Source of the DNA: Spirochaetales bacterium
Lineage (GTDB): Bacteria; Spirochaetota; Spirochaetia; SZUA-6
Direction: 5' to 3'
NCBI GenBank assembly: GCA_027021365.1
Contig: JALUUM010000020.1
Coordinates: 330,726 to 394,725 of the forward strand
Length of the DNA: 64,000 nucleotides
Below, in pieces: positions 9,316 through 17,130 of the stretch. Position numbers and translations under genes: made by a program. The notes beneath the pieces are model-generated. The model was not told the DNA's origin. It did not search any database and saw only the letters and a list, made by a program, of their open reading frames with translations. The first letter of the stretch is position 1. Each line of letters starts with the position of its first letter.

Positions 9316-10080
9316 TTACCCAAGACCAAAAACGAATAGCTTTTTCACGGTGAGCAGCACTAATACGGAAATCGCTAATACCATATAGGCAGTTACGTAT
9401 ACTGTGTCATAGGGACTCCATTTGTTTTCACGTATGAAGCTCCTTTCCCTCGCATTTTCTATACCACGCACAGACATTGAAATGGAAATTCTCTCCGCAT
9501 GCCTGATACTCCCTATGATGAGAGCGGACATTATTTGTAGGAGATCGGAAAAACTTGATCTTTCTCCTCCCCTGCGAATCTCATGTGTATGTTTTATGCG
9601 GGAAAAATTTTTTTTCAAGTGTGGCACGGTATTCCACGCTGCATATATCGCGAATCCTATTCTCGGAGAGAGATGTAACTGCTGCATCAGGGATGAAACG
9701 AGGTCTGAAGGTTCTGTTGCAATGAGGTAGGCAATGGAGACATAGATGAGAGCTATGCTTCTTAAGAAGACGATGAAAGCTCTCGTCAGCACGAAGTATG
9801 TTATTGTGTGTCCCAATAGATTAAAGATAGCCTTACCTGAATTGTCAGGGTAAAATAGAAGGTTAAGGAAAAACAGCCCCACGGGCAGTGAAACAAGTAC
9901 AGAGAAGAGGAGAAACATTTTTCTCAAAGAGATACGGAGTATGAGAATGGAATTCAATATTGCAATTAACAGAAAGGCAAGGGGAGTATATATATCGAAA
10001 GAAATGAAAACAGGAATCGTATTGATAAGGACCGTAAAAAAACTTGCCAGAGGACTTACCCTTCTTTTTTCTGACAGCAA
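9316..10080 (-). CDS. ykoC: ECF transporter transmembrane (T) component, YkoC/CbiQ-like
   Basis: Energy-coupling-factor T subunit that links the ATPases to the substrate-binding S protein. It has about five hydrophobic helices and the family's cytosolic coupling region; the segment SIRHAERISISMSVRG contains the A-x-x-x-x-x-x-RG type signature that contacts the ATPases. I placed the start at TTG 10080 because AAAGAGGAG sits 7 nt upstream; an ATG at 10101 would add 7 residues but has no ribosome binding site. The start lies inside the end of the ATPase gene, so translation is coupled. Gene order S component - fused ATPase - T component equals ykoE-ykoD-ykoC of Bacillus, and the TPP riboswitch at the front identifies the substrate as thiamine or its pyrimidine precursor. 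Confidence 0.85.
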   Translation of the reverse strand: MLSEKRRVSPLASFFTVLINTIPVFISFDIYTPLAFLLIAILNSILILRISLRKMFLLFSVLVSLPVGLFFLNLLFYPDNSGKAIFNLLGHTITYFVLTRAFIVFLRSIALIYVSIAYLIATEPSDLVSSLMQQLHLSPRIGFAIYAAWNTVPHLKKNFSRIKHTHEIRRGGERSSFSDLLQIMSALIIGSIRHAERISISMSVRGIENARERSFIRENKWSPYDTVYVTAYMVLAISVLVLLTVKKLFVFGLG

Positions 10081-11600
10081 GGTTGCTCTCCTCTTTCCCA
10101 TGTCGGGATATAGTATAGTAAAAGTGGACCATGGTAATAATGCTCAAGGAAATTTCTGTATTCTCCTGGTGAACCATTGAAAACCAGAGTGCCATTTTTC
10201 ATAAAGAATACCCTGTCAGCCAAAAGAAAGATGAGATCAGGGTTATGAGTTGCAATAAGTAGTGTAAATCTCTTCTTCTTCAGTTCCATTATTCCTTCTG
10301 CGAGTTTGACAAATGAATCGAAATCCAGCCCATAGGTTGGCTCGTCCATTAGGATTATATTTCTTTTTTCCAGGAAAAGAATTTCAATTGAAAGCCTTCT
10401 CTTTTCTCCCTCACTCAGTGAATATGGGTTTTGTTCCAGTAGGCCATTGGGATTGAATATCTTGAAAACCTCTTCTTTGTTCTTATGTCTCCCCGCAAAA
10501 GAAAGTTCTTCTTTTACCGTATCTTTCAAAAAGAAATGCTCAGGATTTTGAGGAACATAATCCATAAGGGAGTAGATATCCTTTTTTGTCATTATATCAA
10601 GAGTCTTTCCTTCGATCTCAACTGAGGAAAACGTTTGTCTGTAAAAGGCAGCAATATTGTCAAGAAGTGTAGTTTTTCCTGCCCCGTTCGGACCGGTAAT
10701 GATAATTGTTTTGCCAATTGGAATTTCCATAGAAATTTCATGCAGGGTGTAGGAATGATTTTTATCATCGGTATTGTATGAAAAATTCAGATTCTTAACT
10801 CGAATAGCGGTACCTTCAGAGTAATCCTTGTGACGCGATTCTTCTTTATACTTATTCGTTTTTCCAATGGTATCCCCGAAGAGGAATGTCAGATTATCCT
10901 CTAACCAGAGATTTTTCCGTATCTTGTGTTCTCTTTCCAGGCAAGATACCAGTTCATCCTTAGCCGTTTTGTAAGAAATTCTCCCTTCCTTGTCCAAAAA
11001 GATTATATCATTTACAAGATCATAGAAAGATTGAATTCTATGATCGACAATGATCATTGTCATGTCTTTTCTCAGATTCCTTATCTTTTGAAGGAAGTTG
11101 AAACTTGCATTCTGATCGAGGTAAGAAAGAGGTTCATCGAGAAGCAGAATATCAGGTTCTGTAATCAAGGCTGAAATGAGTGCAATTTGCTGCATTTCAC
11201 CACCCGAAAGTGAGGAGGGATCCCTTTCCCGAAGGTGATCAAGCTTGAATTCGGAAATAATCCTTTCTATCCTTTTCCGTATTTCAGCTGGTTCAATACC
11301 CTTGTTTTCAAGCGCAAAGGCGAGCTCTTCTTCTACTGTAGGTGCTATCATTTGAGCCTCAGGGTTCTGCATTACCAAGGCAATATTTTCGGTTTTCCTG
11401 ATAAATCGACCCTCTGTTTCAGCATAAATAAGGGATGGTATTATTCCTGCGAGAGAGTAGAGAAGTGTACTTTTACCGCATCCCGAAGGGCCGAGAATAA
11501 GCAATTTATCGGCCCTTCTTACAGTAAGGTTGATATCATTCAGAGTTTTTTTTTCTTTTTCGGGGTATTTTACAGAATAATGCTCTAATTTGAAAATCAA
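10056..11600 (-). CDS. ykoD: ECF transporter ATPase with two fused ABC domains, YkoD-like
   Basis: Powers the thiamine/HMP ECF transporter. Two ABC domains sit in one chain: the first with Walker A GPSGCGKST near residue 37 and signature LSGGEMQQI, the second with GPNGAGKTT near residue 302 and signature LSEGEKRRL. The second signature deviates from LSGGQ, as is common in one half of ECF ATPase pairs. The fused form with about 514 aa matches YkoD. The frame is open further upstream to 11720, but that stretch lies over the ykoE-like gene; the TTG at 11600 forms a TTGA overlap with the ykoE stop, and GGGGGTG lies about 15 nt upstream, so I take TTG as the start. No canonical ATG exists in this region. 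Confidence 0.88.
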   Translation of the reverse strand: MIFKLEHYSVKYPEKEKKTLNDINLTVRRADKLLILGPSGCGKSTLLYSLAGIIPSLIYAETEGRFIRKTENIALVMQNPEAQMIAPTVEEELAFALENKGIEPAEIRKRIERIISEFKLDHLRERDPSSLSGGEMQQIALISALITEPDILLLDEPLSYLDQNASFNFLQKIRNLRKDMTMIIVDHRIQSFYDLVNDIIFLDKEGRISYKTAKDELVSCLEREHKIRKNLWLEDNLTFLFGDTIGKTNKYKEESRHKDYSEGTAIRVKNLNFSYNTDDKNHSYTLHEISMEIPIGKTIIITGPNGAGKTTLLDNIAAFYRQTFSSVEIEGKTLDIMTKKDIYSLMDYVPQNPEHFFLKDTVKEELSFAGRHKNKEEVFKIFNPNGLLEQNPYSLSEGEKRRLSIEILFLEKRNIILMDEPTYGLDFDSFVKLAEGIMELKKKRFTLLIATHNPDLIFLLADRVFFMKNGTLVFNGSPGEYRNFLEHYYHGPLLLYYIPTWERGEQPCCQKKEG

Positions 11601-12157
11601 TGGGTTATCGATTTTATCACCCCCGATTTTAACACCTTGATGCCAACAAAATAGGAAAGTACTCCGCCAAAAAATGCCCCACTTATCAGAACAGAGATTA
11701 CCTGGACGGAAATCACCCATATTGAAAGCCCACTGTAATGCATATAAAAGAAATCAAGTATATATGAGAAGATTGCAGAGAGCATTCCTGCCAGAATTAG
11801 AACGATCAAATTATAATTCTTATAGCGAGTTAAAAGAAAAATTAACTCGGCTCCAATTCCCTGCACCAATCCCCAGAGTAAGGCTGTAATTCCCCATTGG
11901 GTTATGAATGACTCCACCAGTGCTGCTGCGAGTTCTCCGAAAAATGCCGCACCGGGTTTACGAATGATGAATGGAATCAAAGTGCCACCGGTAAACCAGA
12001 AACCAACGAGAAGGTAGTTCAAACCGATGGCAGTAAGTGGTGTCGTTAGACCATATAAGAATGTCCATCCCCACCAGACAATTCCAAGGGTAACGGCAAG
12101 GACAATTAGGATAACAATTTCTGTGAGTTTCCACCTGTAATTTTTCTCAGATGACAT
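11597..12157 (-). CDS. ykoE: ECF transporter S component for thiamine/HMP, YkoE-like
   Basis: Membrane-embedded substrate-binding subunit of 186 aa, predicted to bind hydroxymethylpyrimidine or thiamine. It has about five to six hydrophobic helices starting at residue 12 (EIVILIVLAVTLGIVWWGW) and a glycine/aromatic-rich core around GNY-like LNYLLVGFWFTGGTL and the segment FFGELAAALVES, typical of YkoE. The ATG at 12157 is preceded by AAGGAGG about 8 nt upstream. The TPP riboswitch in the leader, and the ATPase and T-component genes that follow with overlaps, make the operon complete on its own, unlike group II ECF systems that share a distant module. YkoF, the accessory thiamine-binding protein of Bacillus, is not present here. 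Confidence 0.9.
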   Translation of the reverse strand: MSSEKNYRWKLTEIVILIVLAVTLGIVWWGWTFLYGLTTPLTAIGLNYLLVGFWFTGGTLIPFIIRKPGAAFFGELAAALVESFITQWGITALLWGLVQGIGAELIFLLTRYKNYNLIVLILAGMLSAIFSYILDFFYMHYSGLSIWVISVQVISVLISGAFFGGVLSYFVGIKVLKSGVIKSITH

Positions 12158-12218
12158 CTGTGATTTCCTCCTTAAGGTCGTGATAAAATTGTATGTGGGG
12201 ATTGTTTAATAACTGAAG

Positions 12219-12291
12219 ATCCCTACGCTGGCATTACCCAGATCAGGTTCTATGGGTATAATCTCAGGCTCTCAGATAAGAACCACCCCAC
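12219..12291 (-). ncRNA. TPP riboswitch (THI element) of the thiamine transporter operon
   Basis: Read on the minus strand, the aptamer begins GTGGGGTGG and contains CTGAGA, then ATACCC, then GAACCTGATCTGGGTAATGC and GCGTAGGGA, which are the conserved TPP-binding parts of the THI box in the right order. It sits 60 nt before the ykoE-like start. No hairpin with a T-run lies between aptamer and gene, so control is more likely at translation initiation. A CCCCAC element at 12195-12200 downstream can pair with GTGGGG at 12286-12291 of the aptamer's 5' arm, giving a possible alternative fold. Confidence 0.95.
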
Positions 12292-12299
12292 TCACATAG

Positions 12300-12329
12300 A
12301 GTATATCAATGCCACGATTAAAATGTCAA
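12300..12329 (-). promoter_or_regulatory. Promoter of the thiamine transporter operon
   Basis: On the minus strand a perfect -35 TTGACA (12324-12329) and a -10 TATACT (12300-12305) are 18 nt apart. Transcription would start near 12293, right at the 5' edge of the TPP aptamer, which supports both calls. The -35 overlaps the last codons of the upstream minus-strand gene. Confidence 0.75.
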
Positions 12330-13117
12330 TCCAATTGTTTGATAAACCAATTGTACATTGCAATCAATCTATAGTAGAAAGACATAAGATTTCTCTCTGC
12401 GAGAGTTGGAAAGGCATTGAAATGTGCAAAACTCAATCCGTAAAAGAGTATCGAATTTTTGCCCGGTATTATGACCATATATGTTATCATATCTCGAGGT
12501 TTTATGAGTGGTACAAACAGATAGCTCATTGTTGTAACATTTTCAATTTTTATAACAAACCCTGTTTTAGTATAGTGGTACAACACAGAATAACTGTTCT
12601 TTCTGAATGTTGAATCATCCTGGAATATGAATATTTTCTTTTCAGGAATCGGCTTTTTCAGTATAGGGTCTTTTAATTTCCTGGATTTTGTTTCCGGATC
12701 GACAACATATGAATCGTAGAAAAGTGTCCTTTCCTTCTGGCGAGTTTGTGAAAAGTATTTTAGTCCCTTCAACCTGCTTATACTGAGAAGAGAGTTGTAT
12801 AGTTTTAAAACAGTTTTTTCATCATCAAAATCCAATTTATTTGAGGTCTTGAAAACTCTAAGTACTTCAACGCCGAGAATTGAGTCATGCGAGTGGTACT
12901 CTTTTATTATATCATTTTTGTATGATATTTCGGGTAGGTATAGCAATTGTGATCCTTTTTTCAGTGTTCTCAATAGTTCCCCTTTGGAAAACAGCTTATC
13001 CACCGTGGAAGTATCGATAAACTGTGAAAAAAAACTTGAATCATCATTCTCTGAGTAGAGAAGTGTGTGAAGAGAAAATAATACAACTACAATGATTGTA
13101 ATTCTCATGAATTTCAT
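12326..13117 (-). CDS. Exported protein of unknown function
   Basis: I do not recognise the family. The product is about 263 aa with a signal peptide (basic MKFMR then a hydrophobic core up to about residue 21, SLHTLLYS), so it is probably periplasmic or outer-membrane associated. After the signal there are no further membrane helices. Visible features are a basic patch with repeated KKP and PEKK in the middle (RKLKDPILKKPIPEKK) and an aromatic C-terminus with FHDxN-like mixed strands. The ATG at 13117 is chosen because it begins at the signal peptide; a TTG at 13147 would add ten residues, and neither has a good ribosome binding site. It is divergent from murG, 49 nt apart, and its stop lies against the TPP-operon promoter. 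Expression level is likely low. Confidence 0.6.
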   Translation of the reverse strand: MKFMRITIIVVVLFSLHTLLYSENDDSSFFSQFIDTSTVDKLFSKGELLRTLKKGSQLLYLPEISYKNDIIKEYHSHDSILGVEVLRVFKTSNKLDFDDEKTVLKLYNSLLSISRLKGLKYFSQTRQKERTLFYDSYVVDPETKSRKLKDPILKKPIPEKKIFIFQDDSTFRKNSYSVLYHYTKTGFVIKIENVTTMSYLFVPLIKPRDMITYMVIIPGKNSILFYGLSFAHFNAFPTLAERNLMSFYYRLIAMYNWFIKQLD

Positions 13118-13166
13118 GTTATCGTGAAAATAAACGAATGTTTTCAATTAATCAAGGTAAAGTCCG

Positions 13167-14270
13167 ATGAAAGAGAAATCTGACAGATGTATTGCAGTAG
13201 CAGGTGGGGGCACTGGCGGACATATAATTCCTGCTGTTGCCGTAATCGATGAGCTTAGGAAAAATTGGAATGGCAGCGTTGTTTGGATATCATCGAAGTA
13301 TGAAATAGATGACATGCTGATAAACAGTCTCAACCTTAAAAGATACAAAATATTCTCCGGAAAACTAAGGCGGTACTTTTCTTTGTACAATTTAATCGAC
13401 ATGTTCAGAATAATTATTGGTATCATCCAATCGGTTTTCATACTTGCCAAAGTGAAGCCTCTCCTTTTGTTTTCGAAGGGAGGATTTGTAAGTGTACCTC
13501 CTGTACTTGCTTCGGCAATGTTGAAGATACCCGTTATTACCCATGAATCGGATATAAATCCAGGGCTTGCTACACGTATAAATTCAGTCTTTGCAGAAAA
13601 GATTCTGGTATCATTCAAGGAGACAGAGGGATTCATGCCAAAGAGGTATAGGGATAAAATAATAGTTACCGGGAACCCTGTTAGAGAAGGTATTGACAGA
13701 GGAGATGCGGAAAAAGGTAAAAAGATTGTAGGATGCCCCAGAGGGAAGAAGATGATACTTATTCTTGGCGGAAGCCAGGGAGCAGCCGGGATAAACAACT
13801 TGATCATGGAGATTTTGAAAGAATTGACGGAGCGTTATTTTGTTGTGCATCAGACTGGTAAAAACGCTACGAAAAGCGTAGAGTTTTCCAATTACAGGAG
13901 CTTCTCCTTCATAGATAGCGAAATGCCACACCTACTTGCAGCGGCAGATCTTATAATCAGCCGTGCGGGAGCAAATGCTCTGTGGGAGTTTTCTGTATGT
14001 TCCAAGGCGGTAATTCTGATACCGCTTCCGAGATCGGGAAGCAGGGGAGATCAACTATTAAACGCTGAATATCTGGCAAGGCACGATGCGGCCGTTGTTT
14101 TGGATCAGGAGAAAACTACAGGAAGCGAACTTCTTGAAACGATAGAGAATCTTTTCAATAATAACGAAAGGCTGAAGGAACTTGGTTCGAATTTGAACAG
14201 ATTGCTTCCTGGAAATGCTTCCAAAGCTATTACTCGTATTCTTCTTGAAAGATTAAAAAGGGGTGGTTAG
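13167..14270 (+). CDS. murG: MurG, UDP-GlcNAc:lipid I N-acetylglucosaminyltransferase
   Basis: Makes lipid II at the cytoplasmic face of the inner membrane during peptidoglycan synthesis. The N-terminal signature AGGGTGGHIIPA lies at residues 12-23, where the His follows the G-loop that contacts lipid I. The second G-loop region LGGSQGA is at about residue 195, and the UDP-GlcNAc-binding stretch AADLIISRAGANALWE at about 255-270 is typical. The length of 367 aa is normal. ATG at 13167 is preceded by AAGGT. In many bacteria murG lies in the mra/fts cluster; here no other cell-division gene is adjacent, and the downstream neighbour is cvpA. The murG stop overlaps one of the possible cvpA start codons. 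Confidence 0.97.
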   Translation: MKEKSDRCIAVAGGGTGGHIIPAVAVIDELRKNWNGSVVWISSKYEIDDMLINSLNLKRYKIFSGKLRRYFSLYNLIDMFRIIIGIIQSVFILAKVKPLLLFSKGGFVSVPPVLASAMLKIPVITHESDINPGLATRINSVFAEKILVSFKETEGFMPKRYRDKIIVTGNPVREGIDRGDAEKGKKIVGCPRGKKMILILGGSQGAAGINNLIMEILKELTERYFVVHQTGKNATKSVEFSNYRSFSFIDSEMPHLLAAADLIISRAGANALWEFSVCSKAVILIPLPRSGSRGDQLLNAEYLARHDAAVVLDQEKTTGSELLETIENLFNNNERLKELGSNLNRLLPGNASKAITRILLERLKRGG

Positions 14271-14280
14271 TAAAATATAT

Positions 14281-14769
14281 ATGAATCTTGTTTTAAATGC
14301 TCTCGATTATATCTTTATCATTTTGATTCTCATCGCCTCGGTAAGGGGAGCGTTGAGGGGATTTATCGACGAACTGCTCTCGATGGCAGCTATAATTCTT
14401 TCCCTTGCCTCCGCAGTTCTGTTTTCAAGAATTCTTGCAAACAAGTTGTCCGGTCTATGGGGAGAGTCCTTCTGGAACCAGGTAATTGCTTTTCTACTTA
14501 TCTTTATAGTGGTTTACGTATTTGTAAAGATAATTGAAGGTCTCTTGAACAGGTTATTCGAGGCTCTCCACCTGGAGAAACTGGACAGAGCACTGGGTTT
14601 TTTACTGGGAGTTGCGGAGGGGATAATTCTGGTTATTATAGTTCTCTTTGTACTCAACTGGCAGCCTCTTTTCGATACGGCTCCTCTGGTAGAGGGAAGC
14701 TTTTTTGCACGCATACTTCTGCCACTGCTTCCTCCGCCTTCTGCTGTATATATTCCTGGGGTGGGATAG
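14281..14769 (+). CDS. cvpA: CvpA family membrane protein
   Basis: Small inner-membrane protein of the colicin V production family, whose molecular role is not established; it is linked to envelope stability in enterobacteria. Four hydrophobic helices are visible. The N-terminal signature RGALRGFIDELLS follows the first helix, and the C-terminal part contains LGFLLGVAEGIILV typical of CvpA. I start at ATG 14281 because the first helix then begins as in other family members; a GTG at 14263 would add six residues and would overlap the murG stop. GGGGTGG at 14260-14266 may serve as the ribosome binding site at somewhat long range. It ends 4 nt before the next gene, the clamp-loader subunit. Confidence 0.82.
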   Translation: MNLVLNALDYIFIILILIASVRGALRGFIDELLSMAAIILSLASAVLFSRILANKLSGLWGESFWNQVIAFLLIFIVVYVFVKIIEGLLNRLFEALHLEKLDRALGFLLGVAEGIILVIIVLFVLNWQPLFDTAPLVEGSFFARILLPLLPPPSAVYIPGVG

Positions 14770-14773
14770 TACA

Positions 14774-15967
14774 ATGTTCGAGAATATAATCGGCCAGAAA
14801 AGGGTCATAAACTCTCTGAAAAAGGATATCTTGCAAAAGTCGCTTCCGAGATCCCTTCTCTTCGAGGGTGCCCCATATACGGGAAAAGTTTCCACTGCAT
14901 TGGAACTGGCAAGAGTGCTTGATTGTGAAAAAACAGATGCCGATTGGAGTTGCAATTGCAGATCATGTGAGTTACATCGCCAGCTCGTACATCAGGGATT
15001 GCTAATGCTTGGGCCAAGATACTTTACGAGGGAAATAAGTGCGACAGCCGATGTTTTCAAGCGGTCATCACGGCTCTCTTCGAGATACCTCTTTATACGT
15101 GCTGTGAGGAAACTAACGAGAAGGTTTGATTCAATAATATGGGATGGTGATCGGGAAAAACTGAGGAAAGCGGGAGAGTATCTCGTTGAAATGGAGGAGA
15201 TTCTCGATATCATTCAGCCGGGGAGACCGCTACCAGATGCTGAGAAACTCGATATTATGATAGAAAAGGTGGTGGAACTGTCATCTGTATTGAGCAAGTA
15301 CATTCCTAAAGGCAATATCCCCGTATCTCAACTGCGAAATGCATTCACATGGGCACATGAAACAGGTAATTACAGTAAGGTTCTTCTCATAGAGAATGCA
15401 GATACCATGCAGGCGGCCTCACAGAATTCACTGTTGAAACTGCTCGAAGAGCCACCACCAAATGTCTATATCATACTTACCAGTACGAGGGGTGAAGTTC
15501 TGTTTCCGACGATTCTTTCCAGGTTGCGAAGGTATAGATTCCAGGAGAGGACAGGCGCCGAAGTCAAATTTATCCTGAAGAGGATTTTTCATGAAGACTC
15601 AGAGAATGAACATTTCAATTTCTCTTCTTTCCAAGAGTATTTCCGGTTATGGGCACCAATCCAGCCAGGGATACTCCGCAGTCAGGCAAAGAATTTCCTG
15701 AAGAACCTGGCAAGAAGTGATTGGGTTTTTGAAATAGACCCGAAAATAGACGGAGACAAGGAAGCTGTCCTCTTGTTGATACGCCAAATAGCAGATTTCA
15801 TCTACTCACCAGCCGAGGCAGAATCGATAGGATTGGAATTGCCAAGTGAAAAGGTTTCGCATTTGAGCAGGATTCTAAGTAATATATATAATGAGATAGA
15901 TGAGCTGAATATTAAACCTTCCCTTGCTTTGAAAAATCTATACTATACAATGAAAGGGGTTATATGA
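14774..15967 (+). CDS. holB: DNA polymerase III delta'-like clamp-loader subunit
   Basis: AAA+ subunit of the sliding-clamp loader of the replisome. The N-terminus MFENIIGQKRVINSL is the clamp-loader box, and a zinc module is formed by Cys51, Cys60, Cys62 and Cys65. The Walker A position reads GAPYTGKV instead of ending in S/T, so ATP hydrolysis is doubtful, as expected for delta' rather than the ATPase subunit DnaX. Sensor-1 and arginine-finger regions read LLEEPPPNVYIIL and SRLRRY, so the SRC motif of DnaX is changed. The 397 aa length includes an insertion at about 75-180 compared with typical delta'. The ATG at 14774 has GGGGTGGG upstream. The stop overlaps the next start as ATGA. Confidence 0.82.
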   Translation: MFENIIGQKRVINSLKKDILQKSLPRSLLFEGAPYTGKVSTALELARVLDCEKTDADWSCNCRSCELHRQLVHQGLLMLGPRYFTREISATADVFKRSSRLSSRYLFIRAVRKLTRRFDSIIWDGDREKLRKAGEYLVEMEEILDIIQPGRPLPDAEKLDIMIEKVVELSSVLSKYIPKGNIPVSQLRNAFTWAHETGNYSKVLLIENADTMQAASQNSLLKLLEEPPPNVYIILTSTRGEVLFPTILSRLRRYRFQERTGAEVKFILKRIFHEDSENEHFNFSSFQEYFRLWAPIQPGILRSQAKNFLKNLARSDWVFEIDPKIDGDKEAVLLLIRQIADFIYSPAEAESIGLELPSEKVSHLSRILSNIYNEIDELNIKPSLALKNLYYTMKGVI

Positions 15968-17130
15968 GGAAATTCATACAGAAAGCTCTGGAAAAACTCG
16001 AAAAAATGGACAGAGAACAGATTAAGAATCTTCTCTGTCATATCTCCGAAGAGAACGAACTCCTTGAAATTGTTTTGAATTCCATGACAGACGGTGTAGT
16101 GGTTACCGACAACCAGTACAGAATACTCCTGTTCAACAGATCCTTCGAAAGGATGATACCTTTGTATTTCAATGAAAATCAGGAAGAAAAGATATGGGAC
16201 ATAATTGGTGATAGGGAACTTGCCGAATTCTTCAAGGAGAAGTTGACAAACCAGGATAATATTACGGACAAGGAATTCACACTTTCAAATGGTGTAAACA
16301 GGATAGTATCGGTAAGCATAATGCCACTTGTTAAGGAGAGACATGTCCATGGCAACCTCATCCATATAGAGGATGTTACTGAAAAGAAATCTAAGGAAGC
16401 ACGCTTGCGAAGGGCGGAGAATCTTGCCGCATTAACCACACTTGCAGCCGGGGTTGCTCATGAGATCAAGAATCCCCTTGGTTCCATTGGTATTCACATC
16501 CAGTTGATACAGAAGGCGATAGGCAACAAGAAAACCGTTGAAACGGAAAGTATAAAAGAATACATAACTGTGATAAACGAAGAGATAGACAGGTTGAACA
16601 GGATAGTTGTAGATTTTCTGTTCGCCGTAAGGCCAATGGATACACACCTGGAAGATAATGATATCAATACGGTGATACGCGAACTCCTTGATTTTCTCAA
16701 ATATGAGCTTGAGGAGGCAAATGTCAAACTGGAAACCTCCTTTGCAGACCAGCTTCCCAGGATAAAGATAGACCCGAAATATATAAAACATGCACTTCTC
16801 AACTTAATAAAGAATGCCCTCTATGCAATGCCCAATGGTGGCACTCTTAGGATAGAAACCGGAAGGAGAGAGGATACGGTATATGTAAAGGTGATTGACA
16901 ACGGAGTAGGAATACCAGAGGAGAATATAGAAAAGATATTTGAGCCTTACTTTACAACCAAGGATTTCGGTACAGGTCTGGGCTTGACTCTGGTTTACAA
17001 GATTGTGAAGGAACATCAGGGTGATATATCTGTGAGGTCGAAAGAGGGGAAGGGTACAGAGTTCACCTTGAACTTTCCGATTCCCCAAAAGGAGAAAAAA
17101 CTCATCGATTATATGGGAGAAGCCATATGA
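15964..17130 (+). CDS. PAS-domain sensor histidine kinase, NtrB-like
   Basis: Cytoplasmic histidine kinase; no membrane helices are visible. A PAS domain spans about residues 33-143, opened by the SMTDGVVVTDN stretch. The dimerisation/phospho-acceptor helix carries His166 in AAGVAHEIKNPLG, the motif typical of the NtrB and AtoS class. The ATPase domain has the N box LLNLIKNALYAMP, G1 DNGVGIPEE, and G2 GTGLGLTLVYKI. The start ATGA overlaps the stop of the clamp-loader gene, and its stop overlaps the NtrC-type regulator as ATGA, so kinase and regulator are a cognate pair. The input signal is unknown: PAS domains sense small molecules, redox or protein partners. Nothing in the context (no glnA or nitrogen genes) supports a nitrogen role. 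Confidence 0.9.
   Translation: MRKFIQKALEKLEKMDREQIKNLLCHISEENELLEIVLNSMTDGVVVTDNQYRILLFNRSFERMIPLYFNENQEEKIWDIIGDRELAEFFKEKLTNQDNITDKEFTLSNGVNRIVSVSIMPLVKERHVHGNLIHIEDVTEKKSKEARLRRAENLAALTTLAAGVAHEIKNPLGSIGIHIQLIQKAIGNKKTVETESIKEYITVINEEIDRLNRIVVDFLFAVRPMDTHLEDNDINTVIRELLDFLKYELEEANVKLETSFADQLPRIKIDPKYIKHALLNLIKNALYAMPNGGTLRIETGRREDTVYVKVIDNGVGIPEENIEKIFEPYFTTKDFGTGLGLTLVYKIVKEHQGDISVRSKEGKGTEFTLNFPIPQKEKKLIDYMGEAI

Noticed and set aside
13148..13807. Long open frame on the minus strand opposite murG
   Set aside because: It lies entirely over murG, which has clear family motifs, and its translation is Ser/Pro/Ile-rich with no recognisable domain.
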